Source of the DNA: Myxocyprinus asiaticus
Taxonomy: Eukaryota > Chordata > Actinopteri > Cypriniformes > Catostomidae
DNA: 64,000 bases
Direction: 5' to 3'
Assembly (NCBI RefSeq): GCF_019703515.2
Contig: NC_059358.1
Span: 49,742,594-49,806,593, forward strand
Below, one piece after another: positions 44,176-55,588 of this stretch (within the stretch, counting starts at the first letter, position 1; the number at the start of each line of letters is the position of its first letter). The notes beneath the pieces are model-generated. The model was not told the origin of the DNA, did not search any database, and saw nothing but the letters and a program-made list of their open reading frames with translations. Both the position numbers and the translations under genes were made by a program.

Positions 44176-47034
44176 ATGTCAAATTGTAATATGAGTGGAT
44201 TGTCTCTCTCCACGTGGAATGTGAATGGGTTAGATCACCCCATAAAAAGAAGAAAGGTTATTTCTTTTCTTAAATGTAAGAAATATGATATAGTGTTTCT
44301 TCAAGAAACACATCTTTCCCTGCAGGAAGCTGTAAAATTTGGGAAGATATGAGGTGGACATGTTTTCTTTAGTGCTGGCTCAAGTAAGAGCAGGGGAGTC
44401 ATTACATTATTAAGTAAACATCTACAATTCAAATGTCTCAAACAGAGTAAAGATAAATTAGGAAGAGTCATTATGGTTTTAGCAGAAATTCAGGGGCAAA
44501 GGTTGATTTTGGCTAATATTTATGCACCTAACGCTGATGATCAGGGCTTTTTTATAGATCTTGAAGGGATGTTGCAAGCCGCCGGCATCCCTCGTGATAT
44601 AATATTGGGAGGAGACTTTAATCTTTTGATGGATTCAGTCCTTGATTATAGTGAAGCAAAAGTGTGTAAGCCCCCTAGAGCATCACTGACGCTTCACAGG
44701 ATGTGTAAAAATCTTGGTCTTACAGATATTTGGAGACTTTTGAACCCATCTGGTAGGGACTATAAATTTTTTTCATCAGTACATAAGATTTATTCTAGAA
44801 TATATATATTTTTTTATATCCAAGTCCCTCATTTCATCTGTTGTTGATTGTTCAATTGGAAACATCTTAGTCTCAGATCATGCCCTGGTGAGTTTAGAGG
44901 TGTTGCCACATCTGGAGAAAAAGAAATCATGTAGTTGGTACTTTAATGTATCCCTTTTTGCAAAATCCTGATTTTCAACAAATGTTAAAAGTTGAAATCA
45001 ATGTTTATATGGAGACTAACTGATCCTCAGTTTCCTCTGTGGGCGTAGTTTGGGAAGCACTTAAGTCGGTTCTTAGGGGTCGGATCATACAGTATGCCTC
45101 ATTCATCAAGAAATCCAAATCACGAGAACTCGTGGAGGTGGAAGGGAATACTAAAAGTGCCGAGGCAGAGCTGAAGCGCCGAATGTCGTCTGATGGCCTC
45201 AGATAATTGACCCGATTGAAATACAGATATAATACTATTTTGTCGCGGAAGGTGTAGTTTTGGCTCTTCAGGGCAAGACAGTCATACTTTGAGTCGGGAG
45301 ACAAAGCAGGGAAGCTTTTGGCTAGATATATAAAGCAGAGAGAGTCTTTTTCTACCATTCCCTCAGTGAAATCTGCTGGTGTTGATTTTCCAGGTGTGGT
45401 GGCGGGAGGTGTGGTGCATAAGCTTTTGCTTTACGTAGATGATATTCTATTATTCGTCTCTGACCCTACTAGATCTATGCCTTGTTCTCAGGATACAGAG
45501 TCAATTGGTCTAAATCCAAAGCTTTGGCTCTGCCAGCGTACTGCCCAGTAACGGCTTTCCAGCCGGGTGCCTTCCAATGGCCCAAACAGGGCATTAAGTA
45601 TTTGGGCATTTTATTCCCAGCAAATTTGTCAAGTTAAATTTGACCCCTTAATAAAAAGGTTTTCGAATGATGTGGGCAGGTGGGCTTCATTACATTTATC
45701 TATGATTGGTAAGGTTAATGTTATTAAAATGAATTGTATTCCAAACTTTAACTACCTGTTACAATCTCTCCCTATAGATGTCCCCCTCTCTTACTTCAAG
45801 CAATTTGATAGCATAGCGAAGTCTTTCATTTGGAATGGTAAGCATCCTAGATCACATTTTAATAAGTCACATAGACCGATTGACAAAGGTGGGCTAGGCC
45901 TACCCAAGATTTTTGTTTTATTATTATGCATTCGGTCTCAGACATTTGGCTCACTGGTCACCTCCACCTGAGAGAGCCCCTTCCTGGTTTTGTATTGAAC
46001 AGGAATTTCTTGCCCCTATTTTGCCATTGCTAAGTCTGTCTATCAAACTAGTTGGAAAAGTTAAATTACACCCCGTTATCTCGCATTTGCACTCGGTATG
46101 GACAAAAGTGTCCAGAGTGTTTAATTCAGACATTTATTTATATGTTGCCTTGAGCATATGGCTGAACCCAAAATTACACATTAATAAGTCCCCTTTCAGC
46201 TGGTCAGACTGGATTGTGAATGGGGTTAATACACTCGGTGACCTATATGAGAGTGGAATGTTGAGATCTTTTGAAAATTTGGTTCAACATTTTAGGATTC
46301 CCAGATCTCAGTTCTGTAGGTATTTACAGCTGCGCCACCTGCTCTGTATTGTTTTTGGGAATGGAAGATACTCTGGGAGAGGTGATAATGGCTTTTGGAA
46401 AAGGTGGACGGAGCTTCAACTTTTCTCAAGAGATTATGGGAGAAACATTTAAATTTGGTATTGGAGGAGGGAGTGTGGGCTAGGATTCTAAAAAAACGTC
46501 AAGTCTGCATCTAGAGATGCAAGGGTGCGCCTAATGCAATTTAAGATATTACATAGATTCTATTGGACCCCCTCTAGATTGAATAGGCTTGATCTTAAAG
46601 ACACACCTACCTGCTGGCGATGCCAGTCAAAAGACAGAGACACAACCCATGCTTTTTGGGGGTGTGTAAAGATCCAGGAATTTTGGTTGAACGTTCAGAG
46701 TTTTTTGTGTGACGTTTTAGGCACTCGAATTTCACTCTGCCCCAGACTCTGTATTTTGGGCGATGGGGCAGTCATACATTTTGGGGATAAACGCATAAAA
46801 AACTGGGTTCTGACCAGCATTATGGTGGGCAGGCAAAATATTTTAAGGGGATGGAAGTCGGATAGGGCACCCTCATTTCCAGATTGGTGTGTGGAGATGG
46901 GGAGAGTGGCTGTTTTTTTTTTTTTTTTTTCCCAATTTGGAATGTCCAATTTGTTCAACAGGAAGTGGGGTAATTACTTGGTGTTTTTGAGGGGCTCTTG
47001 GGGAGGGGCTGGAGAGGGAGATGTTTTGTTTTAA
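44176..47034 (+). pseudogene. L1 ORF2 endonuclease-reverse transcriptase (copy 1), deleted
   Basis: The ATG at 44176 opens MSNCNMSGLSLSTWNVNGLD. The endonuclease shows FLQETHLSLQEA, LANIYAPNADDQ and GGDFNLLMDSVLD. At about 45371 the frame jumps from the region before the palm (FSTIPSVKSAG) straight to VDFPGVVAGG, and then LLLYVDDILLFVS (motif C, YVDD) survives. The C-terminus has FNYLLQSLPIDVPLSYFKQF and a CWRCQSKDRDTTHAFWGC zinc-knuckle-like motif (about 46609-46662). Motifs A and B are lost with the deletion. Many frameshifts and stops are present. Confidence 0.87.
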
Positions 47035-48276
47035 TTCTATATGATTATTCTGTTTTTGTTTTTTTTTTTGTATATCTATTTGTGACCACAGGGGGGTTCG
47101 TTGGGGGTTAGAGTGGGTTCTGTAATTGGGGAGGGGTATTGGGGGGGTTAAATGTTAAATGTTGATTCAGTGTATATACTGTATATATATATATGTTGTG
47201 TTTTTTTATTTTGTTGTATGTTTATGAATCAATCAAAATGTTAATTGAAAAAAAAAATCTTCATATTTCATCTTATTCTGACTAAAACCCATTTTGGGGT
47301 GTGTATAACATCTGTGTGCATCATATTGTAATTCGTTTGTCAAACGTGAGGATATCTTTTTTACTTGCAACTAGTATCTGCCTAAAAACAGATAGCTGCA
47401 AGTTTTTTAATAACCATAAGATACAATGCCATATTTCAGCAGGCTCTTAATCATAATCATATTTTGGAGTAAACTAAATTAATAGGCCTCTCAATTTTTT
47501 CATTTGCAGAAATGTGCGTCATAGCTTTTATTTCCTTTCATAATGTAATGCATTCAGCATAATCGCCTCTTAAGAAAAGAAGCAAAAGTACAAATCAAGT
47601 TTTTGATATCACAACAGGAAAACAGTTTTAATGTCAAATAAAAGTAGGCTAAATGCATTAACTACATAAAAAACATTTTACAGCATTGTTTAATTAAATA
47701 ATCTTATACATTTAGCAGTCCCAATAAATGGTAATACTGAGTGAAATCCAGGACAATGTGTAGCCTAGGTCTATGATAAGAAATATCTTTAATAGCTTCT
47801 TTGTCACAAAACAATATCCTACTTGATAGTATTATGTCATGCCATTGTATCTTCATCTCTCCAAAACTGCACAGAACTACTGTGTGTTCAATGCGAGATG
47901 CGTTATATGAGATATATTCTAGATGTTTTAAGAGACGCTTACATTTAGTCGTTTAGCAGACATTTTATCCAAAGTGACTCACAAATGAGAAAGAAACACA
48001 ACATACATAAAAATTATATTTAAATCAATTATGTGCTTTGTGGAAGTATAGGACACTTGATGATTTTAATTTTAGAGTTCTGTGTGTTTTGCAGTATTAA
48101 TATTAAATTTTAAAATAATACAGTTTGCAACGTTTTCTTTTGGCCCACTGCCCTCAATCAAGTCTGATTTCTGGCCCTTCATAGGAAAAAATGTGGGCAC
48201 CTTTGATCTACAGTATACCACCAGTCTACTTGATTATTATAATCTGTATGTGTTTCTTGCAGAAAAGTTACCTTTA

Positions 48277-49489
48277 CACTGGCAGCCAAAAGTTTGGAAT
48301 AATGTACATATTTTGCTGTTTCGGAAGGAAATTGGTATTTTAATTCAGCAAAGTGGCATTCAACCGATCACAAAGTATAGTCAGAACATTACTGATGTTA
48401 AAAAACAGCACCATCACTATTTGAAAAAAGTCATTTTTGATCAAATCTAGACAGGCCCCATTTCCAGAAGCCATCATTCCAACACCTCATCCTTGAGTAA
48501 TCATGCTAAATTGCTAATTTGGTACCAGAAAAACACTTGCCATTATATCAAACACAGCTGAAAGCTATTTGGTTCGTTAAATGAAGCTTAACATTGTCTT
48601 TGTGTTTGTTTTTGAGTTGCCACAGTATGCAATAGACTGGTCGGTAATTAAGGTCAATGTTAGGTCAAAAATAGCAAAAAAGAAACTCGTCAGTCAATCA
48701 TTGTTTTGAGGAATGAAAGCTATATACAATGCTTGAAATTGCCAAAAAACTGAAGATTCCATACAAAGGTGTACACTACAGTCAAAGACAAAGGACATCT
48801 GGTTCTAACAAGGACAGAAAGAGATGAGGAAGGTGCAGATACATCTAAACAAGAGGATAAGTACATCAGAGTCTCTAGTTTGAGAAATAGACACCTCACA
48901 TGTCCTCAGTTGACAGCTTCATTGAATTCTACCCGCTCAACACCAGTTTCATGTACAACAGTAAAGAGAAGACGCAGGGTGCAGGACTTATTGGAAGAAT
49001 TGCAAAGAAAAAGACACTTTTGAAACAGAAAAACAAAAAAAACAAAAAGGTTAGAGTGGCCAAAGAAACACAGACATTTAATTATTAGACAACAGATAAT
49101 TGGAAAAGAGTTTAATGGATCTTAACCCCATTAAGCTTTTGTGGGATCAGCTAGACTGTAAGGTGCGTGAGAAGTGCCCAACAAGACAGCCACATCTATG
49201 GCAAGTGCTACAGGAAGCATGGGGTGAAATGTCACCTGAGTATCTGGATAAACTGATAGCTAGAATGCCAAAGATCTGCAAAGCCATCATTGCTACACGT
49301 AGAGGATTTTTTGATGAGAACTCTTTGAAATAGTTGAAGAATTTTTTTCAAATTGTAATAGTAATTTTTCACGTTATTAATGTCCTGACTATACATTGTG
49401 ATCAGTTGAATGCCACTTTGGTGAATAAAAGTACCAATTTATTTCCATAAGAGCAAAATCTGTACATTATTCCAAACATTTGGCCAGTG
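48277..49489 (+). mobile_element. Tc1-like element F, internally deleted, in the Tx1 LINE
   Basis: The ends are CACTGGCAGCCAAAAGTTTG at 48277 and the inverted ccaaacatttggccagtg ending at 49489, flanked by the duplicated TA at 48275-48276 and 49490-49491. It is the same family as element C (21891-23049). The LINE endonuclease coding sequence continues on both sides. Confidence 0.92.
48750..49333 (+). pseudogene. Tc1 transposase remnant (element F), catalytic core deleted
   Basis: The frames show KQEDKYIRVSSLRNRHLTCP and TPVSCTTVKRRRRVQDLLEE, then VAKETQTFN. At 49093-49123 the sequence passes from DNWKRV directly to MDLNPIKLLWDQLDCKVREK and ends SPEYLDKLIARMPKICKAII, GFFDENSLK. The junction is at the same place as in element C. 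The two catalytic Asp are deleted and the final Glu position reads Lys (NPIKLLW). It cannot be active. Confidence 0.85.
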
Positions 49490-49640
49490 TACATCTTTTA
49501 TATTAATGAATTCTGCAACCATTGCACTCTTGCTCCTGTCTCCCCCTCCATTTGTATTCAAAGAGCCCAACCATAAAATCTCCATAAAAATACACAAAGA
49601 GAGGGAAAAGAGAGAGTAAAATCACCTTATGTGATGTACA

Positions 49641-50570
49641 GATCATTGGGCTAAATTATTTGAATTTATGTTTTTCATGGGTTTTAACCCTTTTCAGTTT
49701 TGTGAGAAATTTTAGTAAATAAAATTTCTAAATGAAATATCTTCCTCTGGCTGATTCCATCTTCTCCAACACTCTTCTGAAGCCTCAGATCTCTTCGTAT
49801 TTGAAAAGAGGTCTCATCTAAAGCCCTATTCGGACGGAACTAGTTTTCCCTGCAGAGATACTTTGATATTTAACAGACATACTTTGTGATTTTAATCCTG
49901 TCCGAATTGGACAAGTCTGTGTTTTTCTCACACAACCCCTGTAAAACTTTCAGAGCAAATTACCTAATTGTTTTTTTGGCAAACTCAAGGGTCATCTGAA
50001 AAATCTAATCCCATCAGAATGCAAATGTCTGTGATTGCTGATATTTAATTTTCACAATGCTTCACATGTAATTTGACCTACATGAACAACAGTTATGAGA
50101 TTACTAATGTACGGCAATCTTCTTTCTGCTGCGTGCCTTTGAATATGGATGTTGCACACTCTTCCCTCCCAGGGACCTGAGCTCTTTTAGGGTGGGCACT
50201 CAGGTTCAGGTATTATCTGTCACTCGACTGATTATATGGGTCCCCTCTTAAACCACTAACTTACTGTAAGTCACACCAATATGAAATAAACTATGAATTT
50301 TAATACACCTGTACTTGTGTATATACTAAATAATGAACTTAACTGTTTAAGATACTGTACACTTTAAATTCAGTAAATGAATAAACTCAGTAAATTCCAA
50401 TTAGAATAAGCAAATTACAGGATTTATTAAAGAAAAAAAGTTAGATGATAAGGGAAAAGATATAAAATGAAATAACTGACCAGAAAGCCTGTAAATACAA
50501 TCAGTAAATGTATGGACTGGCTTTGAATGAATGAATTCACAGAATAAATGTTATTACACACTAGTAATCA
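49641..50570. other. Non-coding stretch
   Basis: The first 200 bases may hold the degraded 5' part of the Tx1 LINE. Nothing else is recognisable. Confidence 0.45.
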
Positions 50571-50715
50571 GTGTTGGGTAACGTTACTTTTAAAAGTAAC
50601 TCATTAGAAAATTGCGTTACTCCTTAAAAAAGTAACTTAATTAAAAAGTTATTTATTTATGGAAAGTAAAGCATTACTTTTTGTGTTACTTTTGCATTAC
50701 TTTTTCTCACAGCCA
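50571..50715 (+). repeat. Non-autonomous DNA transposon end (fragment)
   Basis: CAGTGTTGGGTAACGTTACT followed by alternating cattac/aagtaac words is a frequent fish repeat terminus that looks hAT-like. No matching right end was identified before the LTR element. Confidence 0.45.
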
Positions 50716-50833
50716 CTATCTCTTTTGCTATGCTATGCATTCCATACAAATAAGCCATGCATTCCATACAAGAGACAATACAGGCAAAGGTGTCATGCCC
50801 AATCAAAGTAAGGGGGCATGTGCCCTCTTAGAT

Positions 50834-51158
50834 TGTCATGTTCTGTCTCCCTCATGTTTACCCTGAACTCTTATTTTGAAGTTTCCCTCTGGACTCCATT
50901 TCCCACAGTGCACTGCCCTCATCACCTCCATCTGTTCCACATCATCCTCACCTGTCTTCAATCCCCTCATTAGTTCTTGTGTGTATATATACCCTCCAGT
51001 TTTGTTCAATGTTTTTCAGTTCTCGTCCGTGTTATGCTTGTGTAAGTTTGTTATTTTGGTTTATGGTACTCTGTATTGTTATATATCATCTTCATTAAAA
51101 AGCCTGCAAATAGATCCATCGCCCCTCACCTTCTTCATCCTCTCGACCACAAGTTGTG
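50834..51158 (+). repeat. 5' LTR with TATA box
   Basis: It contains gtgtatatataccctcc (TATA-like, about 50980-50997) and a polyadenylation-like cattaaaaagcc (about 51094). Its last 115 bases are repeated at 53160-53273. The final CA of the LTR seems to be missing before ATGGCTGC. Confidence 0.75.
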
Positions 51159-52059
51159 ATGGCTGCTAGATCCATTTTGTTGGGTCAGTTCTTCTATGTT
51201 CACTCTATTGAGCCAGGCGGATTTACCCATTAGGGAATACTCCCATTACTTCAGTGCCATTGCCAGCCTCACAGGTTTTGAGGACTCCCATCTCAAGTCA
51301 ATATACCGGATAGGTTTAACATATTACCGGTGGAGAGAATTGCCTGAGATGGGAGACTACTCGTGGAGGGAATACGTGAGGTTAACCCTGGACACCCATG
51401 AACCAGAAGATCCTCCTCTCCCTACTCTGACCCTGGCATCAGTGGTCTCGGAGACCACTTCCACAGTGAACGCCCCTTCCCCGAAGACTTCCACGGCTCC
51501 TTCCCTGAAGCCTTCCACGGCTCCTTCCCCAAAGCCTTCCACGGGTCATCCCAAGCCTGCCACTGTCAACGAGCCAGCGCCCACACCTGCTGAGGACAAT
51601 GCCAGCCACACTCCAGACCCAGAGCCATCAGCCTTGCCCCCAACAGACCAAAAGCCAGAGCCCACCGCAGACTCAAAGAACGAGCCTGTCACAGAGTCTG
51701 ACCAGGTGCAAGAGCCAGCACCAACGTCTGTCCCAGAGGGCATATTAGTGGAGTTTGAGGGCATTGAGTGGAGCCCCGCCCATTCTCCCACCACTGTGGG
51801 TGAGCTGAGCCCAGTCCCTACTAAATTACTTGATGGTTTTGAAATAATCTGTCCCATGAGTCTCCAGTCGCCACAAATCCCATCCAGTTTCCAAGTCTCC
51901 TCGTCTCTGCTGTTCCTGTCCACCCTTCCACTCCCTCTTCCTCTGCCAAGGCCATCCAATTCCTCAGCCCCACCTCCGCAGGCTCCCTTCAACCCCTCGA
52001 CGCCGCCCATGTTTCCTCCCTCGACACCTTGCTTGGCTCTTCCTCCTCCTCTCCTCTGA
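51159..52059 (+). pseudogene. gag: gag-like protein with proline-rich tail, frameshifted
   Basis: The ATG at 51159 gives MAARSILLGQFFYVHS. A shift near 51205 continues as LSQADLPIREYSHYFSAIAS, TGFEDSHLKSIYRIGLTYY and ELPEMGDYSWREYVRLTLD. This resembles the capsid-like helices of gag-type proteins that I associate with an abundant family of cypriniform LTR elements. From about residue 95 it becomes rich in Pro, Ser and Thr, with PSPKPSTAPS-type repeats. The frame ends at 52059, but similar proline-rich coding sense continues in other frames to about 53060. The function of the tail is unknown. Confidence 0.6.
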
Positions 52060-52614
52060 TCAGCCGATTCCCCTCAAGTCACCGGCTCAACCGTCAGCCC
52101 GGTGACTCCACAGACTAGGGGTTCTGTCTACCCTCCAACTCCGCCTTCGCCCTCCGAATGCTGGACCTATCGGCGTCACTGGGGTCCCTTATCCCTCCAG
52201 CTCCGCCTTGGTCAGTCGGTCACTTGGCTCCGCCTTCGGCTTCACCAGGGACCTCCTTCCATCCAGCTCCATCTTTGTCCTTGCACCCACCGGCTACACC
52301 TCGGTCCTCCGATCCCCCGGCTCCGCCTCGGTCCTCCGAGCCTTCGGCGCTGCCTTGGTCCTTTAAGCCTTTGGCTACACTCCAGGCACTAGGATCCCTG
52401 GTTCCGCCCCTCGAGCCTCTCATGGCTCCATCTTACATGACTCCGCCTTCCTGGGTCCACATTCCACGGCTCTGCCCCTCAAGCCTTCCATGGCTCTGCC
52501 CCAAGAGTCTTCCACAGCTCCGCCTTCCATGGCTCCACCTCCTTTGACTCCGTCCCTCGAGCTTTCCATGGCTCCACCTTCCTTGGCTCCACCTCTCATG
52601 ACTCATTCTCCCAG

Positions 52615-53065
52615 GCCTCCTGTCCCTGCCCTGTGGCCTCCTCCCAGGCCTCCTGATTCTCTCCCTGCCCTGTGGCCACCTCCCAGACCACCTGATCCTG
52701 TCCTTGCCCTGTGGCCTCCTCCCAGGCCTCCTACTCCTGTCCCTGCCCTGTGGCCTCCTCCTGATCCTGTTCCTGCTCTGTGGCCTCCTCCCAGGCCACC
52801 TGATCCTGTCCCTGCCCTGTGGCCTCCTCCCAGGCCTTCTGATCCTGTCCCTGCCCTGTGGCCTCGTCCCAGGCCTCCTGATCCTTTCCCTACCCTGTGG
52901 CCTCCTCCTGATCCTGTCCCTGCTCTGTGGCCTCCTCCTGATCCTTTCCCTGCTCTGTGACCTCCTCCTGATTCTGTCCCTGCTCTGTGGCCACCTCCTG
53001 ATCTTGTCCCTGCTCTGTGGCCTCCTCCCAGGCCTCCTGATCCTGTCCCTGCCCTGAGGCTGCCC
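52615..53065 (+). repeat. 39/30-bp minisatellite coding for ALWPPPRPPDPVP
   Basis: About a dozen units of ctgccctgtggcctcctccc-type sequence alternate between 39-bp (13 codons, ALWPPPRPPDPVP) and 30-bp (10 codons, ALWPPPDPVP) forms. All unit lengths are multiples of three, so the frame is preserved through most of the array. The minus strand gives a meaningless Gly-rich frame. Confidence 0.9.
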
Positions 53066-53159
53066 CCCAAACCTCCTGACTCCACCCCTGTCTTTTGGTC
53101 ACCTGTTTCCTCCTACCCCTCCATCTTTTGGTGCCAGGAGTCGCCTTGTAATGGGGGGG

Positions 53160-53273
53160 TAAGTTTGTTGTTTTGGTTTATGGTACTCTGTATTGTTATA
53201 TATCGTCTTCATTAAAAAGCCTGCAAATACATCCATCACCTCGCCTTCATCTTCTCGACCACAAGTTGTGACA
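53160..53273 (+). repeat. 3' LTR remnant
   Basis: taagtttgttgttttggttt ... accacaagttgtgaca matches 51044-51158 almost exactly. The promoter part of the LTR is absent. Confidence 0.8.
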
Positions 53274-54156
53274 CAGATATTTGAGCCAGGAAGATTTTAA
53301 ATGGATTATATGAACTTCCCAAAACACATTTTTACCTTTTGATAATTAAATTAAATGATTATTGCATGTAAAAAAAAGTATGTGGCAGAATCTAGTTTTT
53401 TTTTATTTATTTTTTTTTTTGTCTGTTCAATTGAGTCACATGTTCCACTAAAGGCAAACTCCTGTGGCTGCCTTGGATCATGCTCACGGGGAAGGTTGAG
53501 CACATATGGGGAAGCGCGATGTTAAGCTAATTAATTAAATCAACTTGCGTGCAGTTATCCTTTCCTAACTGTGTCTGTCTCAGTGTCTGTCTCTTTTTTT
53601 TTTCATAGTCTAATATAGATTGTCAATATTTTTGTTTGATCGGTCCTTCCTTTGGTGCTGAAATGCATTTGACTGGTTTTGCAGCATAACACACTCTTTT
53701 CTTCATGTTTAAAGAAAGTAGCACTTCCTCTCCTTTCCAGTCATAAAAAAACTGTTTTTAGAAAGTAATGAAAGGCATTATTACGTGGTTCCTCTGTAGC
53801 AGCAGATTTTGTATCCATTGAGAAAGGTAAAATTGGCTGAACAGATCGAGACGAATCGATTGTTTACTTTCTCTCTCTCTCTAGGGTAAAACTGTAATGT
53901 GTCAAACAGTGATAGCAATTGCGATAACTGGCTTGATGAAGAGACAGTATTCCATGTTTTCTTGGCATGTTTCAGAAGATGAAAGATAAACAGATATGGT
54001 TTGCTTGGCGACATTTCCACAGTATTCGTCCAATCACTGTTATTGTAAACGGTGCAGCATCTCTCTCGTCTATGGGTTCTTCTCTTTTCAAAAATTTTAC
54101 ATCCTTGTTCCCTTTCCTTGCATCATTTCTTTGTGAATTTTCTGTGAAATATTAAG
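53274..54156. other. Non-coding stretch
   Basis: No gene or element recognised. T-rich tracts lie at 53397-53422 and 53590-53602. Confidence 0.5.
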
Positions 54157-54307
54157 AATATTTTCATTGTGGCGTCACATCGCCATGCAAGAAGCAGACG
54201 TATGAGCGACAAGCTCTGCGCACATTGCTAAATTTTTAATTATATTCATGTTATAATCTGGTGAAATTTGATACACCCAGTTACACATTTGCTCTTTGAG
54301 GCAAAAC

Positions 54308-55150
54308 ATGGCAAAGAAGTCAAAATCCTCGGGCTCTGGAGACATTAAAAGACACTTATGTGTTCAGGATGAAAGCCCTGACAGGCCTACAGACTGGGGA
54401 CTCGATTTGGATGGCGTGGTGGGAGAGGTGATCCAGCGTCAGTTGTCCAACATGTCGGTGATGTTGACGAAGGTTCTTGCTGACTTGGAGGATCTCGCTG
54501 TAATATGTCGATCAATTACGGCGATGGAAATACAATTCTCTGAGTTAGTTACAAGAGTGACTGATGCTGAGAGACGAATCGATTGTCTGGAATCTTCGGA
54601 GAGGGAATTAACCGCTAATCCGCCCACAACCAAAGTTGATTTGGAACATCTCCTTGAAAAGCTTGAAGATCTTGAGAATAGAAGCCACAGGAATAACGTT
54701 CGAATTGTTGGAATTGAGCATGAGGAGGGCAGAGATATGGTGAAATTCCTAGATGAGCTTTTCCCAAGTCTGCTTGACATAACAGGCCACAAGCTGGAAA
54801 TCGATCGAGCTCACAGAGTCCCAACTCACAGATTTGCTGAGGGAGATAGGCCCTGATCGATTCTGGCCAGATTTCTGAGATCATCCGATAAAGATCTTGT
54901 GTTGCGCCAGGCGAGGAGCAAAGGGAAGCTTTCTTGGAAGAACCATAATATTTTATTGTTCCCGGACTTTGCGAGTTCGACAAAAGAGAAATGCGATTGG
55001 TTCAAGGAATGTAAGAAACTCTTACATCAGCGAAAGATCACTTTTGCTCTGGTGTTTCCGGCCAAACTGAGAATAGAAATGGATGACGGTCACAAAGTAT
55101 TTACATGTCCCAATCAGGCAATGTCTTTTATTGAATCAATGGGTGAGTAA
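54308..55150 (+). pseudogene. L1 ORF1 protein (copy 2), one frameshift
   Basis: The ATG at 54308 starts MAKKSKSSGSGDIKRHLCVQ. A heptad-rich coiled coil follows (LSNMSVMLTKVLADLEDLAV, FSELVTRVTDAERRIDCLES), then the RNA-recognition fold RNNVRIVGIEHEEGRDMVKF and HKLEIDRAHRVPTHRF. At about 54850 a one-base shift moves the C-terminal domain to another frame: LVLRQARSKGKLSWKNHNIL, LLHQRKITFALVFPAKLRIE, ending SFIESMGE at 55150. The trimeric ORF1 protein coats LINE RNA and acts as a chaperone. This copy is close to intact. Confidence 0.88.
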
Positions 55151-55588
55151 ACCATTGGGTGTTTCTCATGTGAGTGGGTCGACTCGCTGTACTTACTCTG
55201 GCTTTTGAGGAAGCTGGGCATCATTTTGGTTTCTTTTTTCTTTTTACGTTGGCTCCACCGAGCGGCTGGAATTTGTTTTGTGAATAACACTTTTCCTTAA
55301 AGAAACTTTTGCATTGACAAAAGATTATTTTGCCGGTCAGTTTGAGAGTGGACACTATAGATGACCGCAAAATATCTACATGCTCACACAAAGGATGTCT
55401 TTTATAAAGTTGACGGATTGAGTAAGTCATGGTATATATTTTATGTGGCCTCCAAGTGAATTGACTTGACCATCCGGGGAACCGGGATGTCGGTTTTGTT
55501 TCTTTTTGTGTTGGCGCCGCCTAGCGGCTGGAACTTGTGCTGCTTACGGGACACTGGAATGATTACGTCATCCGCTGAACTCATAACA
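55015..55588. repeat. 287-bp tandem duplication of the ORF1 tail (copy 2)
   Basis: gaaactcttacatcagcgaa (55015) and gaaacttttgcattgacaaa (55302) open two diverged copies of the same unit as in copy 1. The second copy has small deletions, so the duplication is older than the split of the two LINE copies. Confidence 0.8.

Larger units (their letters stand above)
42171..47257 (+). mobile_element. L1-type LINE, copy 1
   Basis: The copy reaches from the 5' end (ggggagtcacatgacgccat) to a short A-tail (gttaattgaaaaaaaaaa) and is flanked by a 10-bp target duplication, TCTTCATATT, at 42161-42170 and 47258-47267. It has ORF1, an inter-ORF region with tandem duplications, and ORF2. About 850 bp of the reverse transcriptase are deleted relative to copy 2 (54171-61232). 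The two copies look roughly 90% similar by eye. Confidence 0.93.
41494..48205. mobile_element. hAT element with perfect target duplication, interrupted by an L1-type LINE
   Basis: The ends are CAGAGGTGCCCAAACT at 41494 and the inverted AAAATGTGGGCACCTTTG ending at 48205. A perfect 8-bp duplication, ATCTACAG, lies at 41486-41493 and 48206-48213. Terminal sequence and duplication length identify a hAT transposon. Its own DNA is 41494-42170 and 47258-48205 (about 1.6 kb) with no recognisable transposase, so it is non-autonomous. The rest is the L1-type LINE inserted later. On both outer sides the sequence is the Tx1 LINE, which was its target. Confidence 0.92.
35850..49640 (-). mobile_element. 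Tx1-type LINE split by three transposons (outer shell of a nest)
   Basis: Minus-strand Tx1/L1-group LINE sequence occurs in four blocks: 49640-49492 and 48276-48214 (endonuclease start), 41493-41170 (endonuclease continuation) and 38056-35850 (reverse transcriptase to 3' end, with AATAAAG near 35865). The gaps are filled by a Tc1 (48277-49489), a hAT (41494-48205) and a Myb-domain transposon (38057-41168). The first two gaps close seamlessly when one copy of each target duplication is removed. Between the last endonuclease block and the first reverse transcriptase block part of the LINE itself is missing. Confidence 0.82.
50834..53273 (+). mobile_element. Non-autonomous LTR retroelement
   Basis: It begins TGTCATGTTCTG and ends TTGTGACA (53273). 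Its flanks TAGAT (50829-50833) and CAGAT (53274-53278) fit a 5-bp target duplication with one mismatch. The 5' LTR is followed by a gag-like frame, a proline-rich region and, after a G-run (about 53152-53160), only the downstream third of the LTR, so the 3' LTR lost its U3. No protease, reverse transcriptase or integrase is encoded. Confidence 0.75.

Noticed and set aside
52603..53085. 160-codon Gly/His-rich frame on the minus strand
   Set aside because: It is the mirror image of the proline-coding minisatellite and does not stand for a protein.
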